A DNA stretch of 64,000 bases from Candidatus Bipolaricaulis sibiricus (GTDB taxonomy: Bacteria > Bipolaricaulota > Bipolaricaulia > Bipolaricaulales > Bipolaricaulaceae), in NCBI GenBank assembly GCA_004102645.1, contig CP034928.1, positions 1,042,153 through 1,106,152 of the forward strand, read 5' to 3'. Under the pieces are notes generated by a model. That model was not told where the DNA came from and ran no database searches. It worked only from the letters and a program-made list of their open reading frames with translations. How positions within the stretch are numbered: position 1 is the stretch's first letter; the number at the start of each line of letters is the position of its first letter. Below, in pieces: positions 18,001 through 24,797 of this stretch. Position numbers and translations under genes: made by a program.

Positions 18001-18245
18001 AGCTGCTCCGCCGTCTCCGCCAGCCGGTCCTCCGGAAGGCGGAGCATCTCCTCGCGCGGGTACCCCTCGGCGTAGATCGAGGTAAACACCGATCCCATCG
18101 CCTCACGAACGGCGTGGGGGGTCAACGACTCGGACGGGATGAGGATGATCTTGTCCCGCTGTCGCGCCTCCTCCGCCCGAACGAGCGCCTCCAGCACCGG
18201 GTCTGCTGCCGCAAGCTCCACCGTCCACATTCGCGCGTCATCCAT
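15027..18245 (-). CDS. Serine hydroxymethyltransferase / glycine-cleavage T-protein fusion
   Basis: A single 1072-residue frame joins two tetrahydrofolate enzymes. Residues 1-470 are serine hydroxymethyltransferase: IPSESLTPHAVREAMGS, MADIAHTAGMALAG, and PLP lysine 266 in FTTHKTLCGPRG. Residues about 665-1065 are a complete GcvT: FDLGHMGAFEVEG, TVIDDLMTYR with the catalytic aspartate, CARTGYTGEPVGYEI, GLAARDSLRTEAGLPLYGHEL. Between them lies a third segment (about 485-630) with ALLLHEACTTSVLALEAG and GYVLFDPNDVYRKVQGPAVVERF, resembling a degenerate folate-binding half of GcvT. Fusion would couple glycine cleavage and serine formation through shared methylene-THF. No gcvH or gcvP is nearby. 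AGGAG lies 8 nt before ATG; the gene is last in an operon led by rpsF. Confidence 0.93.
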   Translation of the reverse strand: MDDARMWTVELAAADPVLEALVRAEEARQRDKIILIPSESLTPHAVREAMGSVFTSIYAEGYPREEMLRLPEDRLAETAEQLAYFRRYSDRRFYKGVEFADLVEALACRRAAECFATPAVRSDDIYVNVQALSGAAANMAIYEALLTPGDTLMAMDLSQGGHLSHGSPFHQSGRRYRMIRYGVDPHTERLDYDRIADLAKEHRPRLIIAGYTSYPWAPDWKAWREIASGCGAYLMADIAHTAGMALAGAYPSPVGYADVVMFTTHKTLCGPRGAIVLSFDPEIAGRIDAAVFPGAQGGPHVNKWAGIAAALALARTPSFRELQHRTVANARSLAAALERRGLRLAYGGTDTHLLVLDLRAVQTPNGGELMGEVAARILDLVGLVANKNTIPGDLSAADARGVRYGTPWATQRGMGEREMEEIAEISRLVLTAIHPFSYHGVTGDLPRGKLPLSVLTEAQERVQALARRFGGSAGTSAPQPASGGVTTLRVRGGRAALLLHEACTTSVLALEAGRAEQTLFLDETGTPLAPAIVGRLGDDRWGRPEFVVVVPSERGPAVQRWLAGLADGYVLFDPNDVYRKVQGPAVVERFAGSASVELADGTRVVVGDAPPGETQRLLALAPPTGADTQGAIAPVAPRKPYFVGCHRIRGAGDKKPFVPESAAPQTGRTPLADWHRRSGARMAEFAGFEMPLWYTSALAEHRVVRERAGLFDLGHMGAFEVEGRYAESFLNLVTTNYAGWLRPGQSQYAFLLAPDGTVIDDLMTYRRSPDRFLLVVNAANAGKDWEWLSAVNSGQVILDPERPWIEPDGPVTLRDLRGTGAESVVNLALQGPRSRAVLQRLLAAADTHRLAALRRTEFCDLVFSGTPTLCARTGYTGEPVGYEILVPAGRAVEVWEALLDAGRPHGVQPIGLAARDSLRTEAGLPLYGHELAGPQRILPHEAGFAPYVKLHKAFFVGRSPYKNALQHWTREIVRFHIPAGQRPVRAGAPVLDKGGQALGWVTSCVMLDGGQVGMAVVAARRVPEGTALGFILGAERGLPAKIEPGTRFPLVVWGETVPRFLKRDTLPKAGDD

Positions 18246-18254
18246 GATCGGCTC

Positions 18255-19355
18255 CTAATCGGGCAGCGGCAGGGGACGAAACCGGACCGCCCGGTCCGCG
18301 TGCTCCCATGCCAGCTCCACCGCAAGGTACATTCCCCCCGAGACGAGGGCGTGTCCGCCCAACAGAAACGGCACCGAGGCGCTCCTACACGCGCCAATCA
18401 GCTCCCGCAGGACCGGATGCGAGGTACCGGTCTGGTCGAGCAGATCCGACGCGAACCGCTCCGCCGGTGTGGGCCAGAACCCCAAGTGCGCCATGAGGAC
18501 CCGGGTGTCCCACACCACAGCATCGCCGAACTGACTCAGCAGCTCTACCAGGTCGACCATCGTCCGGCCGTGGGCGAGCGCTCCGATCAGCGAGCGCACC
18601 GCCCCCCGCTCAGCCCGCCCGCTCGATTCCATCCCGCGTTCTTCGGACACGATACGCACCCGGCACGCCGCCTCTCCCTCCAGCCAGCGCGCCAGGTGTC
18701 CGCCGACCCGCCCCAGGATCACGAGCTCCCGCTCTGAGTCGACGAGGACGTCGAGGACGGCTTGAGCGCGCTCAGTGGGCACGGCTGCGAGGACCTCGCG
18801 GAGCTCGGCCCCGAGGGCGGGGTGCAGGGCCAGGATCTGCAGCTCTCCAGGGGTGTCCACATCGAACTGGGTCCCCGCGGACCGCGGCAGCTCGTAGCAG
18901 GCGTACCCCGCGCCCCACAGTCGAGCCCCGATCGGGTTGTCCCGCATCAGGTCACCCAGCGCGGGCGGGGGGACGATCAGCCCGAAGTCGGTCGAGTAGA
19001 AGTTATTGAGCACCGCGTACGCTGACGCGGGAAGACGGGCCGTGATCAGTCGGTCCAGCAGATCATCCGTGAGGAGGAACCCGCTCCCCGCGGAAAAGTA
19101 CAGGAGCCGATCGGCCCTGAACTTCCGCGCCAGCTCGGTGAGGCGGGCGCCGAACCGCCACGGACCCGGCGGGTCTTCCTCGACAACGACCCGTTCACCG
19201 CTCCACAGCTGCGGGTAGGGTGTGGCGACGACCACATCGGTGACCTCGGGGTGCGCGCCGACGCGTCGAGCTACCGCTCGTGCCGCCGCCGTGCGCGTCC
19301 GACCCACCAGATCTCCGCCCCCGCTGTCGAACAGGAAGGCGACCGTCCGGGGCAT
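18255..19355 (-). CDS. Unknown protein with GT-A/nucleotidyltransferase-like features
   Basis: A 366-residue cytosolic protein I do not recognise by name. The N-terminal half (1-180) has Rossmann-like strands: RTVAFLFDSGGGDL, DRLLYFSAGSGFLLTDDLLD and, near 178, FDVDTPGELQIL. The last phrase matches the DIDTPxDL element of CofC/MobA-like nucleotidyltransferases. The C-terminal half (200-366) is mainly helical, with MVDLVELLSQFGDAVVWDTRVLMAHLGFWP. A guanylyl- or cytidylyltransferase-like role is possible but unproven. It lies 12 nt after rpsR and 9 nt before the glyA-gcvT fusion, in the position where rplI is often found. Confidence 0.55.
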   Translation of the reverse strand: MPRTVAFLFDSGGGDLVGRTRTAAARAVARRVGAHPEVTDVVVATPYPQLWSGERVVVEEDPPGPWRFGARLTELARKFRADRLLYFSAGSGFLLTDDLLDRLITARLPASAYAVLNNFYSTDFGLIVPPPALGDLMRDNPIGARLWGAGYACYELPRSAGTQFDVDTPGELQILALHPALGAELREVLAAVPTERAQAVLDVLVDSERELVILGRVGGHLARWLEGEAACRVRIVSEERGMESSGRAERGAVRSLIGALAHGRTMVDLVELLSQFGDAVVWDTRVLMAHLGFWPTPAERFASDLLDQTGTSHPVLRELIGACRSASVPFLLGGHALVSGGMYLAVELAWEHADRAVRFRPLPLPD

Positions 19356-19367
19356 GGAGGGGTCGGA

Positions 19368-19583
19368 CTAGGGCTTGTCCTCGTAGGGGAGCAGGGCGAG
19401 CTTGCGTGCGCGATCGATCTCCGTCGCCATCCAGTTCTGGTGTTTGGCGCACAGCCGGGACACGCGCCGAGACAGGATCTTGCCCCGGCGGTTAACGAAC
19501 TGACGGAGCGTCTCCGGGTCCGTGTACCGGAGCTTCAGCCCCTGGTCACAGACGCGACACACCCTGCGCTGACGTTGCATCAT
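19368..19583 (-). CDS. rpsR: 30S ribosomal protein S18 (zinc-binding form)
   Basis: S18 (71 aa) sits beside S6 on the small-subunit platform. LRQFVNRRGKILSRRVSRLCAKHQN is the family core (positions about 26-50). Cys9, Cys12, Cys45 and His48 make a C-x2-C...C-x2-H zinc ribbon, so this is a zinc-containing paralogue. Its ATG overlaps the ssb stop by one base (TGATG), and GAGGAGG inside the ssb tail serves as the ribosome site. A second ATG directly follows. Confidence 0.95.
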   Translation of the reverse strand: MMQRQRRVCRVCDQGLKLRYTDPETLRQFVNRRGKILSRRVSRLCAKHQNWMATEIDRARKLALLPYEDKP

Positions 19584-20011
19584 CAAAACGGAACCTCCTC
19601 TTCCGGTGGAACATCGGCGTGACCGTCACTTCCCTCTTCGCTCTGTGGCGCCTCGACCGTCGGCTCGTCCGCGGCGGGGCGGCCCCCGAGAAAGTGCACC
19701 GTCTGGGCGATCACCTCGGTCGTCCGTCGCCGCTCCCCGTTTTGGTTGGTGAACGATCGCACCCGAATGCGGCCGTCCACCGCAACCTGTCGCCCCTTGC
19801 GCAGATACGCTGCGCAGTTCTCGGCCTGCTTCCCCCACACGAGGATCGGCAGGAACGTTACCTCTTCCTCCAGCTGGCCGCTCTCCGGGTTGACCCACCG
19901 CCGGTTCACCGCGACGTCAAACCGCAGTCTGGCCCGCCCGTTCTGGGTGTACTTCAGGTCGGGATCCGCGGTGAGACGACCGGTGAGAACGAGCCGGTTG
20001 AGATCACTCAT
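19583..20011 (-). CDS. ssb: Single-stranded DNA-binding protein
   Basis: SSB (142 aa) coats single-stranded DNA in replication, recombination and repair. The OB fold covers residues 1-105: NRLVLTGRLTADPDLKYTQNG, ARLRFDVAVNRRW, LPILVWGKQAENCAAYLRKG. A low-complexity acidic linker leads to the tip EEEVPF, the variant of the DDIPF protein-interaction tail. It lies in the classical rpsF-ssb-rpsR order, with 2 nt from rpsF and a one-base overlap with rpsR. Confidence 0.95.
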   Translation of the reverse strand: MSDLNRLVLTGRLTADPDLKYTQNGRARLRFDVAVNRRWVNPESGQLEEEVTFLPILVWGKQAENCAAYLRKGRQVAVDGRIRVRSFTNQNGERRRTTEVIAQTVHFLGGRPAADEPTVEAPQSEEGSDGHADVPPEEEVPF

Positions 20012-20013
20012 CT

Positions 20014-20313
20014 CTACTGGGTCACCCGCACGGTCTGATAGCGGAGCAGCGCGTCGTCCATCGCCAGTCGCTCCTCAACCTTGCGGACGCGGTCCGCCGG
20101 AAGGCTGAAGGTGACGAATACGTAGTACCCTTCCCGAAAGTGGTTGATCTCATAGGCCAGAATCCGGGTACCCCACTCGTCCGTCGTCTGCACGGTACCC
20201 GCCTCGGCCTCGATGATCTGCTGCACCTTGGCAATCTTCGTCCGTCTTCCCTCTTCGTCGAGGTCGGGACGGAGGATATACACCATCTCGTAGTCGCGTA
20301 CCTCACCGGCCAC
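20014..20313 (-). CDS. rpsF: 30S ribosomal protein S6
   Basis: S6 (99 aa) pairs with S18 on the 30S platform. DYEMVYILRPDLDEEG and the strand AYEINHFREGYYVFVTFSLPAD are characteristic. GTG 20313 is preceded by AAAGGAGG. It is the first gene of a probable five-gene operon, rpsF-ssb-rpsR-unknown-glyA/gcvT, with gaps of 2, -1, 12 and 9 nt. Confidence 0.95.
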   Translation of the reverse strand: MAGEVRDYEMVYILRPDLDEEGRRTKIAKVQQIIEAEAGTVQTTDEWGTRILAYEINHFREGYYVFVTFSLPADRVRKVEERLAMDDALLRYQTVRVTQ

Positions 20314-20352
20314 CGGCGTTCCTCCTTTGGGAAATAATGCGTGTCACCCCGA

Positions 20353-20381
20353 ACTCTACCCATGCCATCTTGCCCCGTCAA
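20353..20381 (-). promoter_or_regulatory. Promoter of the rpsF operon
   Basis: TTGACG (20381 to 20376), 17 nt and TAGAGT (20358 to 20353) stand about 40 nt before rpsF. The leader has an AAAGGAGG site. This promoter is divergent from that of the HU gene. Confidence 0.65.
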
Positions 20382-20422
20382 CCGTTCTTCCCCGGAAACG
20401 GGCATGGGAAGTACGTTCGCAC

Positions 20423-20451
20423 TTGACAACGCTCGGGAAGCGCTCTATACT
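20423..20451 (+). promoter_or_regulatory. Strong promoter of the HU gene
   Basis: A consensus TTGACA (20423-20428), an ideal 17-nt spacer and TATACT (20446-20451) make this the closest match to a sigma-70 consensus in the window, fitting an abundant nucleoid protein. Confidence 0.85.
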
Positions 20452-20484
20452 AGCGCATCTTTGACCCAGGGAGGGGGTGTTACG

Positions 20485-20808
20485 ATGAACAAGGGAGAAC
20501 TGGTAGATCGGATTGCACAGCGGACTGGGCTTACGAAAAAGGACGCCCGGAAGGCGCTCGACGCAACGATTGACATCGTTACGGAGAGCATCGCCGCCAA
20601 CGAGGAGGTCCTGCTGACGGGGTTCGGGAAGTTCGAGGTGCGCACGAGGAAGCAGTCTCAGCGCATCAACCCGCAGACCCAGCGGCGGATCATGGTGCCG
20701 GCGAAGGTCGTTCCGGCGTTCAAGCCAGGCAAGAACCTGAAGACCCTGGTCGCAAAGCGCCTCAAGGCAGTGGATCAGCGCGGCCAGCTTACGGTGAAGA
20801 AGGGCTGA
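20485..20808 (+). CDS. hup: HU/IHF-family nucleoid DNA-binding protein
   Basis: A 107-residue histone-like protein. MNKGELVDRIAQRTGLTKKDARKALDA, GFGKFEVRTRKQSQRINPQT and the end of the DNA-binding arm (IMVPAKVVPAFKPGKNLK) are diagnostic. The C-terminus carries about 15 extra residues (KAVDQRGQLTVKKG) beyond the usual 90, with a basic end. ATG 20485 is fixed by AGGGAGGGGG at 20468-20477 and the strong promoter upstream. It is monocistronic. Confidence 0.95.
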   Translation: MNKGELVDRIAQRTGLTKKDARKALDATIDIVTESIAANEEVLLTGFGKFEVRTRKQSQRINPQTQRRIMVPAKVVPAFKPGKNLKTLVAKRLKAVDQRGQLTVKKG

Positions 20809-20830
20809 CGTTCAGACGTCAGGGGCAGAG

Positions 20831-20859
20831 GTGGGCGGCTGCGCCAAGCAGCCGCCCAC
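20831..20859 (+). terminator. Terminator hairpin of the HU gene
   Basis: GTGGGCGGCTGC and GCAGCCGCCCAC form a perfect 12-bp stem around GCCAA, 22 nt after the stop codon. The downstream bases (GCTCTTGGG) hold only a weak T-rich patch. The remainder up to the end of asnS (20989) shows no gene. Confidence 0.65.
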
Positions 20860-20988
20860 GCTCTTGGGTGCAGCCGTTTCGAGGAGGCGGCTCAACACGA
20901 AGCCCATCTGCTGACCACGACCCGAACCCTGTACCTTCAGGTCAGCCCGGATCCGCGTCCCGCAGTGTAACCCGCGCCACCCTCGAGA

Positions 20989-22284
20989 TCAAGGGTAGAG
21001 GCGGTCTAGTGTCCTCGGGAAGGGCACTGCCTCGCGGATGTGGGAGATCCCGGCCACCCACTGCACGACCCGCTCCACCCCGAGGCCGAACCCGGAGTGC
21101 GGCACGGCACCCCACCGCCGGAGATCGACGTACCACTGGTACGGCTCGACGGGCAGCGAGGCCTCGTGGAGCTGGGCCACCAGCTCGTCTTCCGTGTCCA
21201 CGCGCTGCGACCCACCGATGATCTCCCCATACCCCTCGGGCGCGATGAGATCCGCACACAGCGCGAGGTCAGGCTGTGCTCGGTCACGCTTCATGTAGAA
21301 CGGCTTGATCGAGGCCGGAAAACGCTCGACGAACACCGGACGCCCAAAGTGCTGGGATAGGCAGTCCTCGGCCGGCGCGCCGAAGTCATCCCCGAACTCC
21401 ATCTCCACACCCGAGGCCTGAACCAGCGACACCGCCTCCCGGTACGTGATCCGGGCGAACGGCTCCCCCACTTCGCGGACGAGAACGGCCGTGTCACGCT
21501 CAAGCTCAGCGAGCTCGCGCTTGCGCTCCGCAACCACCGCCTCCACGACGTAGCGCACAAGGGACTCCTGCAGGGCAAGGTTCCCCTCGTGGTCGAGGAA
21601 CGCCTGCTCCGCTTCCGCCATCCAGAACTCGATCAAATGCCGTCGGGTCTTCGACTTCTCTGCCCGGAACACCGGGCCGATCCAGTACACCTTCCCCAAC
21701 GCCGCGCAGGTCGCCTCGAGGTAGAGCTGTCCAGACTGTGAAAGGAATGCCGGGGTCCCGAAGTAGTCCAGAGGGAACAGTGTGGTCGTCCCCTCGACGG
21801 ACGTCCCCACGAGCACCGGCGCCTCCGTGGCCACGAACCCCCGCTCGTGGAAAAAGCGCCGAATCGCCCACAGCACCGCGTCGCGAATGCGGAGGATCGG
21901 GGTCTGGCGCCGGCTGCGGATCCACAGATGGCGGTGGTCCATCAGGAAGCCCGTCCCGTGCTCCTTCGGTCCGATCGGAAACGGAGTGGTGGGAACATGC
22001 ACCGGCTCGAGGCGCGAGACCGCCAGCTCGAATCCGCCCGGGGCCCGTGGTTCAGCTCGCACCCTCCCCCCTACGCGAAGCGAAGCTTCCTGGGGCAACG
22101 AGTCGGCCAGCTCGAACGCAACCGGGTCGGCGTCCGGGGTGACCACACCCTGCACGAGGCCGGTCCCGTCGCGGACGACGATGAACCGCACCTTGCCTGA
22201 CGACCGCTTGTGGTAGAGCCAACCCTGGATCCACACGTCACTCCCGACGTGCCGATCGAGCTCCTCGATGTAGACAGGCTTCAT
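20989..22284 (-). CDS. asnS: Asparaginyl-tRNA synthetase
   Basis: Class IIb synthetase (431 aa). The N-terminal OB anticodon-binding domain covers residues 1-105. The catalytic domain has motif 2 (FRAEKSKTRRHLIEFWMAEAE), the AsnRS-typical PFYMKR, and motif 3 (HSGFGLGVERVVQWV), ending in REAVPFPRTLDRLYP. The KPFYMKR element favours AsnRS over AspRS. It follows acpP by 24 nt without a clear ribosome site. Confidence 0.93.
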   Translation of the reverse strand: MKPVYIEELDRHVGSDVWIQGWLYHKRSSGKVRFIVVRDGTGLVQGVVTPDADPVAFELADSLPQEASLRVGGRVRAEPRAPGGFELAVSRLEPVHVPTTPFPIGPKEHGTGFLMDHRHLWIRSRRQTPILRIRDAVLWAIRRFFHERGFVATEAPVLVGTSVEGTTTLFPLDYFGTPAFLSQSGQLYLEATCAALGKVYWIGPVFRAEKSKTRRHLIEFWMAEAEQAFLDHEGNLALQESLVRYVVEAVVAERKRELAELERDTAVLVREVGEPFARITYREAVSLVQASGVEMEFGDDFGAPAEDCLSQHFGRPVFVERFPASIKPFYMKRDRAQPDLALCADLIAPEGYGEIIGGSQRVDTEDELVAQLHEASLPVEPYQWYVDLRRWGAVPHSGFGLGVERVVQWVAGISHIREAVPFPRTLDRLYP

Positions 22285-22308
22285 GGTGTCTGCGCTACGC
22301 GGGGCGCC

Positions 22309-22569
22309 CTACGCCCCCGCCGTTCCTTCCTTCTCGTGGACACGGCTCTCGATGTACGCGATCGCCTCTCCAACGGTGCTGATGCTCTCCGCCGACTCGT
22401 CCGGGATCTCAATGCCGAACTCGTCCTCGAACTCCATGATCAGTTCGACTGTGTCGAGGGAGTCCGCACCAAGATCGTTCACAAAGGAAGCTTCATCGGT
22501 GATCTCGTCGAGATCCACCATCAGCTGCTCGGCGATGATCTCCCGTACCCGATCAGCAATCTCGCTCAT
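22309..22569 (-). CDS. acpP: Acyl carrier protein
   Basis: ACP (86 aa) carries growing acyl chains in fatty-acid synthesis on a phosphopantetheine arm. The modified serine lies in [18 protein letters not shown], and helix III follows ([25 protein letters not shown]). ATG 22569 is chosen over an upstream in-frame start because AGGAGG lies 10 nt before it. It sits between plsX (upstream) and asnS. No fabD/fabG/fabF genes are in the window. Confidence 0.95.
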   Translation of the reverse strand: MSEIADRVREIIAEQLMVDLDEITDEASFVNDLGADSLDTVELIMEFEDEFGIEIPDESAESISTVGEAIAYIESRVHEKEGTAGA

Positions 22570-22590
22570 ACCTCCCACACCTCCTCGTGA

Positions 22591-22635
22591 GCCCACCGGG
22601 CCCAGGCACGCGTCGGCACCTGGGGCGGCGTGGGC
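22591..22635 (-). promoter_or_regulatory. Structured 5' leader of acpP
   Basis: Two nested stems fold the start of the acpP mRNA. An outer GCCCAC/GTGGGC pair (22635-22630 with 22596-22591) encloses an inner CCCAGG/CCTGGG pair (22624-22619 with 22606-22601). The fold begins near the predicted transcription start. It could protect the 5' end or modulate translation; it matches no riboswitch I know. Confidence 0.35.
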
Positions 22636-22637
22636 CA

Positions 22638-22666
22638 GTTATATAGGGCGTCCGCGAAAACTGCAA
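22638..22666 (-). promoter_or_regulatory. Promoter of acpP
   Basis: TTGCAG (22666 to 22661), 17 nt and TATAAC (22643 to 22638) precede a roughly 60-nt leader. acpP and asnS can therefore be expressed apart from tRNA-Leu and plsX. Confidence 0.65.
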
Positions 22667-22685
22667 ACCCCGCTTCCCCGGCCGG

Positions 22686-23729
22686 CTACTGGGCAGACGT
22701 CGGGGCGGCGGAGGGTATCCCGGGGTCCCCGGGGTTGGCAAGCCCCGGGCCGGCCGGCACCGGGGCGAGACGTCCACGGAGCGCGTCCACGATGCAGGCC
22801 TTGCTTGCCAGGTAGGTGCGGCGGACCGCGCCCGCGAACGCCCGCGCGTCCGATCGCCCGTGGGCCACCGTGACCAGGCCGTTCACTCCGAGAAGAGGAG
22901 CGGCGTTGCGCTCCTCGTAGCGCATTCGATCGCTCACCGCCCGCAGCGCACCCCGGGCGAGCCAGGCGCCGAGCTTGGCGCGGCGTGATCTCCGCAGCTC
23001 ACCACTGAGCATCCCCAACAGCCCCTCCACCCCTCCCTCGACCGCTTTGAGGAACAGGTTCCCCGCGAACCCCCCCGCCACCACCACGTCCACCGGGCGC
23101 TCGGTGAGCACGGTGTGGGGTTCCACATTGCCCACGAACCCGTCCCGACCAGCGAGGAGCTCGTGCGCGCTGCGCGCCAGGCGGTCCCCCTTGCCATGCT
23201 CTGTGCCGATGTTGAGGAGGCCAATCGCGGGCCTGGCAACGCCCAGCACGGCTTGCGCGTAGACGGAACCAAGGTCGGCGAACTGGACAAGACACGCCGG
23301 TCTGGGGTCCGCCGTTGCACCGGCATCGATGAGGAGGACTTCTCCGCGGAGGGTGGGGAGCGACACACACAGCCCCGGGCGGAGCACGCCGGGGAGGCGT
23401 CCCAACCGCAGGATCGCCGCACTGACCACGGTGCCCGTGTTCGCCGCCGACAGGAACGCATCGGCTTCCCCCCGCCCCACCGCATCGAGGCCCCGCGCGA
23501 TCGATGTCTCGTCGCGCTGCGCCGCGCGGACCGCTGTCTCCTCAGGAAGGGAGGGGGAAGGGCAGTCGAGGATCTCAACCGTGGACGGGAGACCGGGGAG
23601 CGTGGACAGCCCGTGGCCGGCCAGAACAAGGGTCATTGGGAGCCGCTCTGCGGCGCGGATCGCGCCCGCCGCAAGCTCTGCAGGCGGACGGTCGGCCCCC
23701 ATCACGTCCACGACGATCCGCGGCTTCAC
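22686..23729 (-). CDS. plsX: Phosphate acyltransferase PlsX
   Basis: PlsX (347 aa) makes acyl-phosphate from acyl-ACP for phospholipid synthesis. RIVVDVMGADRPPAEL at the N-terminus, ADAFLSAANTGTVVSAA, LLNIGTEHGKGD and DVVVAGGFAGNLFLKAVEG are the family motifs. GTG 23729 gives the standard N-terminus. Its start lies only six bases after the CCA end of tRNA-Leu and has no Shine-Dalgarno. The message must come from the tRNA promoter and would become almost leaderless after tRNA 3' processing. acpP, which supplies its substrate carrier, is next on the strand. The last 25 residues are Pro/Gly/Ala-rich and atypical. Confidence 0.93.
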   Translation of the reverse strand: MKPRIVVDVMGADRPPAELAAGAIRAAERLPMTLVLAGHGLSTLPGLPSTVEILDCPSPSLPEETAVRAAQRDETSIARGLDAVGRGEADAFLSAANTGTVVSAAILRLGRLPGVLRPGLCVSLPTLRGEVLLIDAGATADPRPACLVQFADLGSVYAQAVLGVARPAIGLLNIGTEHGKGDRLARSAHELLAGRDGFVGNVEPHTVLTERPVDVVVAGGFAGNLFLKAVEGGVEGLLGMLSGELRRSRRAKLGAWLARGALRAVSDRMRYEERNAAPLLGVNGLVTVAHGRSDARAFAGAVRRTYLASKACIVDALRGRLAPVPAGPGLANPGDPGIPSAAPTSAQ

Positions 23730-23735
23730 CGTTCT

Positions 23736-23822
23736 TGGTGCCGAGGGTGGGATTTGAACCCACACAGGCCGAAGCCCACTGCCCCCTCAAGACAGCGCGT
23801 CTGCCAATTCCGCCACCTCGGC
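23736..23822 (-). tRNA. tRNA-Leu(GAG)
   Basis: An 87-nt class II tRNA with CCA encoded. The acceptor stem GCCGAGG pairs with CCTCGGC. The D-arm contains GGCAGA, and the anticodon stem CTGTC/GGCAG encloses the loop TTGAGGG, giving anticodon GAG (codons CUC and CUU). There is a long variable arm (GGC-TTCG-GCC) and the T-arm GTGGG-TTCAAAT-CCCAC. All stems close. Confidence 0.97.
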
Positions 23823-23830
23823 GCGGGGGC

Positions 23831-23859
23831 ATGGTAGCCGCGCAGGCCCGGGAGCTCAA
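23831..23859 (-). promoter_or_regulatory. Promoter of tRNA-Leu and plsX
   Basis: TTGAGC (23859 to 23854), 17 nt and TACCAT (23836 to 23831) lie eight bases before the mature tRNA 5' end. It is back-to-back with the holA promoter. Confidence 0.6.
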
Positions 23860-23862
23860 CAT

Positions 23863-23891
23863 TTGTTCCCCCCCGTCCCCCCGGGTAACGT
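23863..23891 (+). promoter_or_regulatory. Promoter of holA, leaderless type
   Basis: TTGTTC (23863-23868), 17 nt and TAACGT (23886-23891) are followed by six bases and then the GTG of holA. The geometry is the same as at purB. No ribosome site exists in the gap. Confidence 0.5.
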
Positions 23892-23897
23892 TCGCCC

Positions 23898-24797
23898 GTG
23901 GCTCGGCCGCGGATCGTTGCCTACTGGGGAGATCCCCTTCTCGTGGAGCGGGCACTGGCCCGCGCGCTGGAGGGATGGGGTCCGGCGCGACGCGTGGTCC
24001 TGTTCGGGGACGAACCGTGCATCGACCGACTCCTCGCAGAGCTCACGAGCGACGACTTGTTCGGGGAACCGCGTGCGATCGTCGTGCGTCGTGCCGACAA
24101 GCTGATGGGCGAGGAGCGGCTGGCGCGGGCCGTGGCGGCCGGCGTGCCCTCCAACCTCGCGCTGGCTTTCCTGGGCGAGTCCCTGAGCGGGCCGGTGGTC
24201 CGAGCTGCCGACGACGCCCTGTTCCTCCCCACGCCGACGGGGCGGGCGCTGCGCGCCCTGGCCAGCGAGCTTCTGGCCGAGGCCGACCTGCCCCGGTCGG
24301 CAGCGGTGGTGGAGATTCTCGTCGAGGCGTCCGGCGGCGACACGCTCCGCCTCAGCCAAGAGGTGGCCAAGCTGGCGATCTGGCAGAGGACGACCGTTCC
24401 CGCACGGGAGCTCGATGACCTCGTGTTTGCCGCGCAGCGTCCTCCCTACGCCTACCTCGACGCGGTCGGGGCGAGAGACACCCCCACTGCCCTGGCCGAG
24501 CTGCGGCGGCTGCTCACTGCAGGAGGGAACCCGTCCGGCCTGTTCTTCACCCTCGTTGCCCACCTGCGGTCCCTGCTCGCAGCGGCTGGGGCGACCGCGG
24601 CCGGGCGCACCCCTCCCGGTCCATCGTGGCTCGTGCGCCGGAGACTAGATCAGGCGCGCCGCTGGGGGGAGGCAAGGCTGGTGCGCGGCCTCGCCTCCCT
24701 GCAGCAGCTCGATGTTCAGATCAAGACCGGGCAGATCTCACCCGAGGCCGCACTCCACCTCTTCACGCTCGATCTTGCACAGGGCGCGCGGGGATGA
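23898..24797 (+). CDS. holA: DNA polymerase III subunit delta
   Basis: The delta subunit (299 aa) opens the beta clamp during clamp loading. Sequence conservation is low, but the architecture fits: an N-terminal ATPase-like fold without Walker motifs (RIVAYWGDPLLVERAL, FGEPRAIVVRRADKL) and a helical collar with the family ending LDVQIKTGQISPEAALHLFTLDL. GTG 23898 is supported by promoter spacing. The 3' end overlaps the convergent secD by 35 bp. Confidence 0.82.
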   Translation: MARPRIVAYWGDPLLVERALARALEGWGPARRVVLFGDEPCIDRLLAELTSDDLFGEPRAIVVRRADKLMGEERLARAVAAGVPSNLALAFLGESLSGPVVRAADDALFLPTPTGRALRALASELLAEADLPRSAAVVEILVEASGGDTLRLSQEVAKLAIWQRTTVPARELDDLVFAAQRPPYAYLDAVGARDTPTALAELRRLLTAGGNPSGLFFTLVAHLRSLLAAAGATAAGRTPPGPSWLVRRRLDQARRWGEARLVRGLASLQQLDVQIKTGQISPEAALHLFTLDLAQGARG

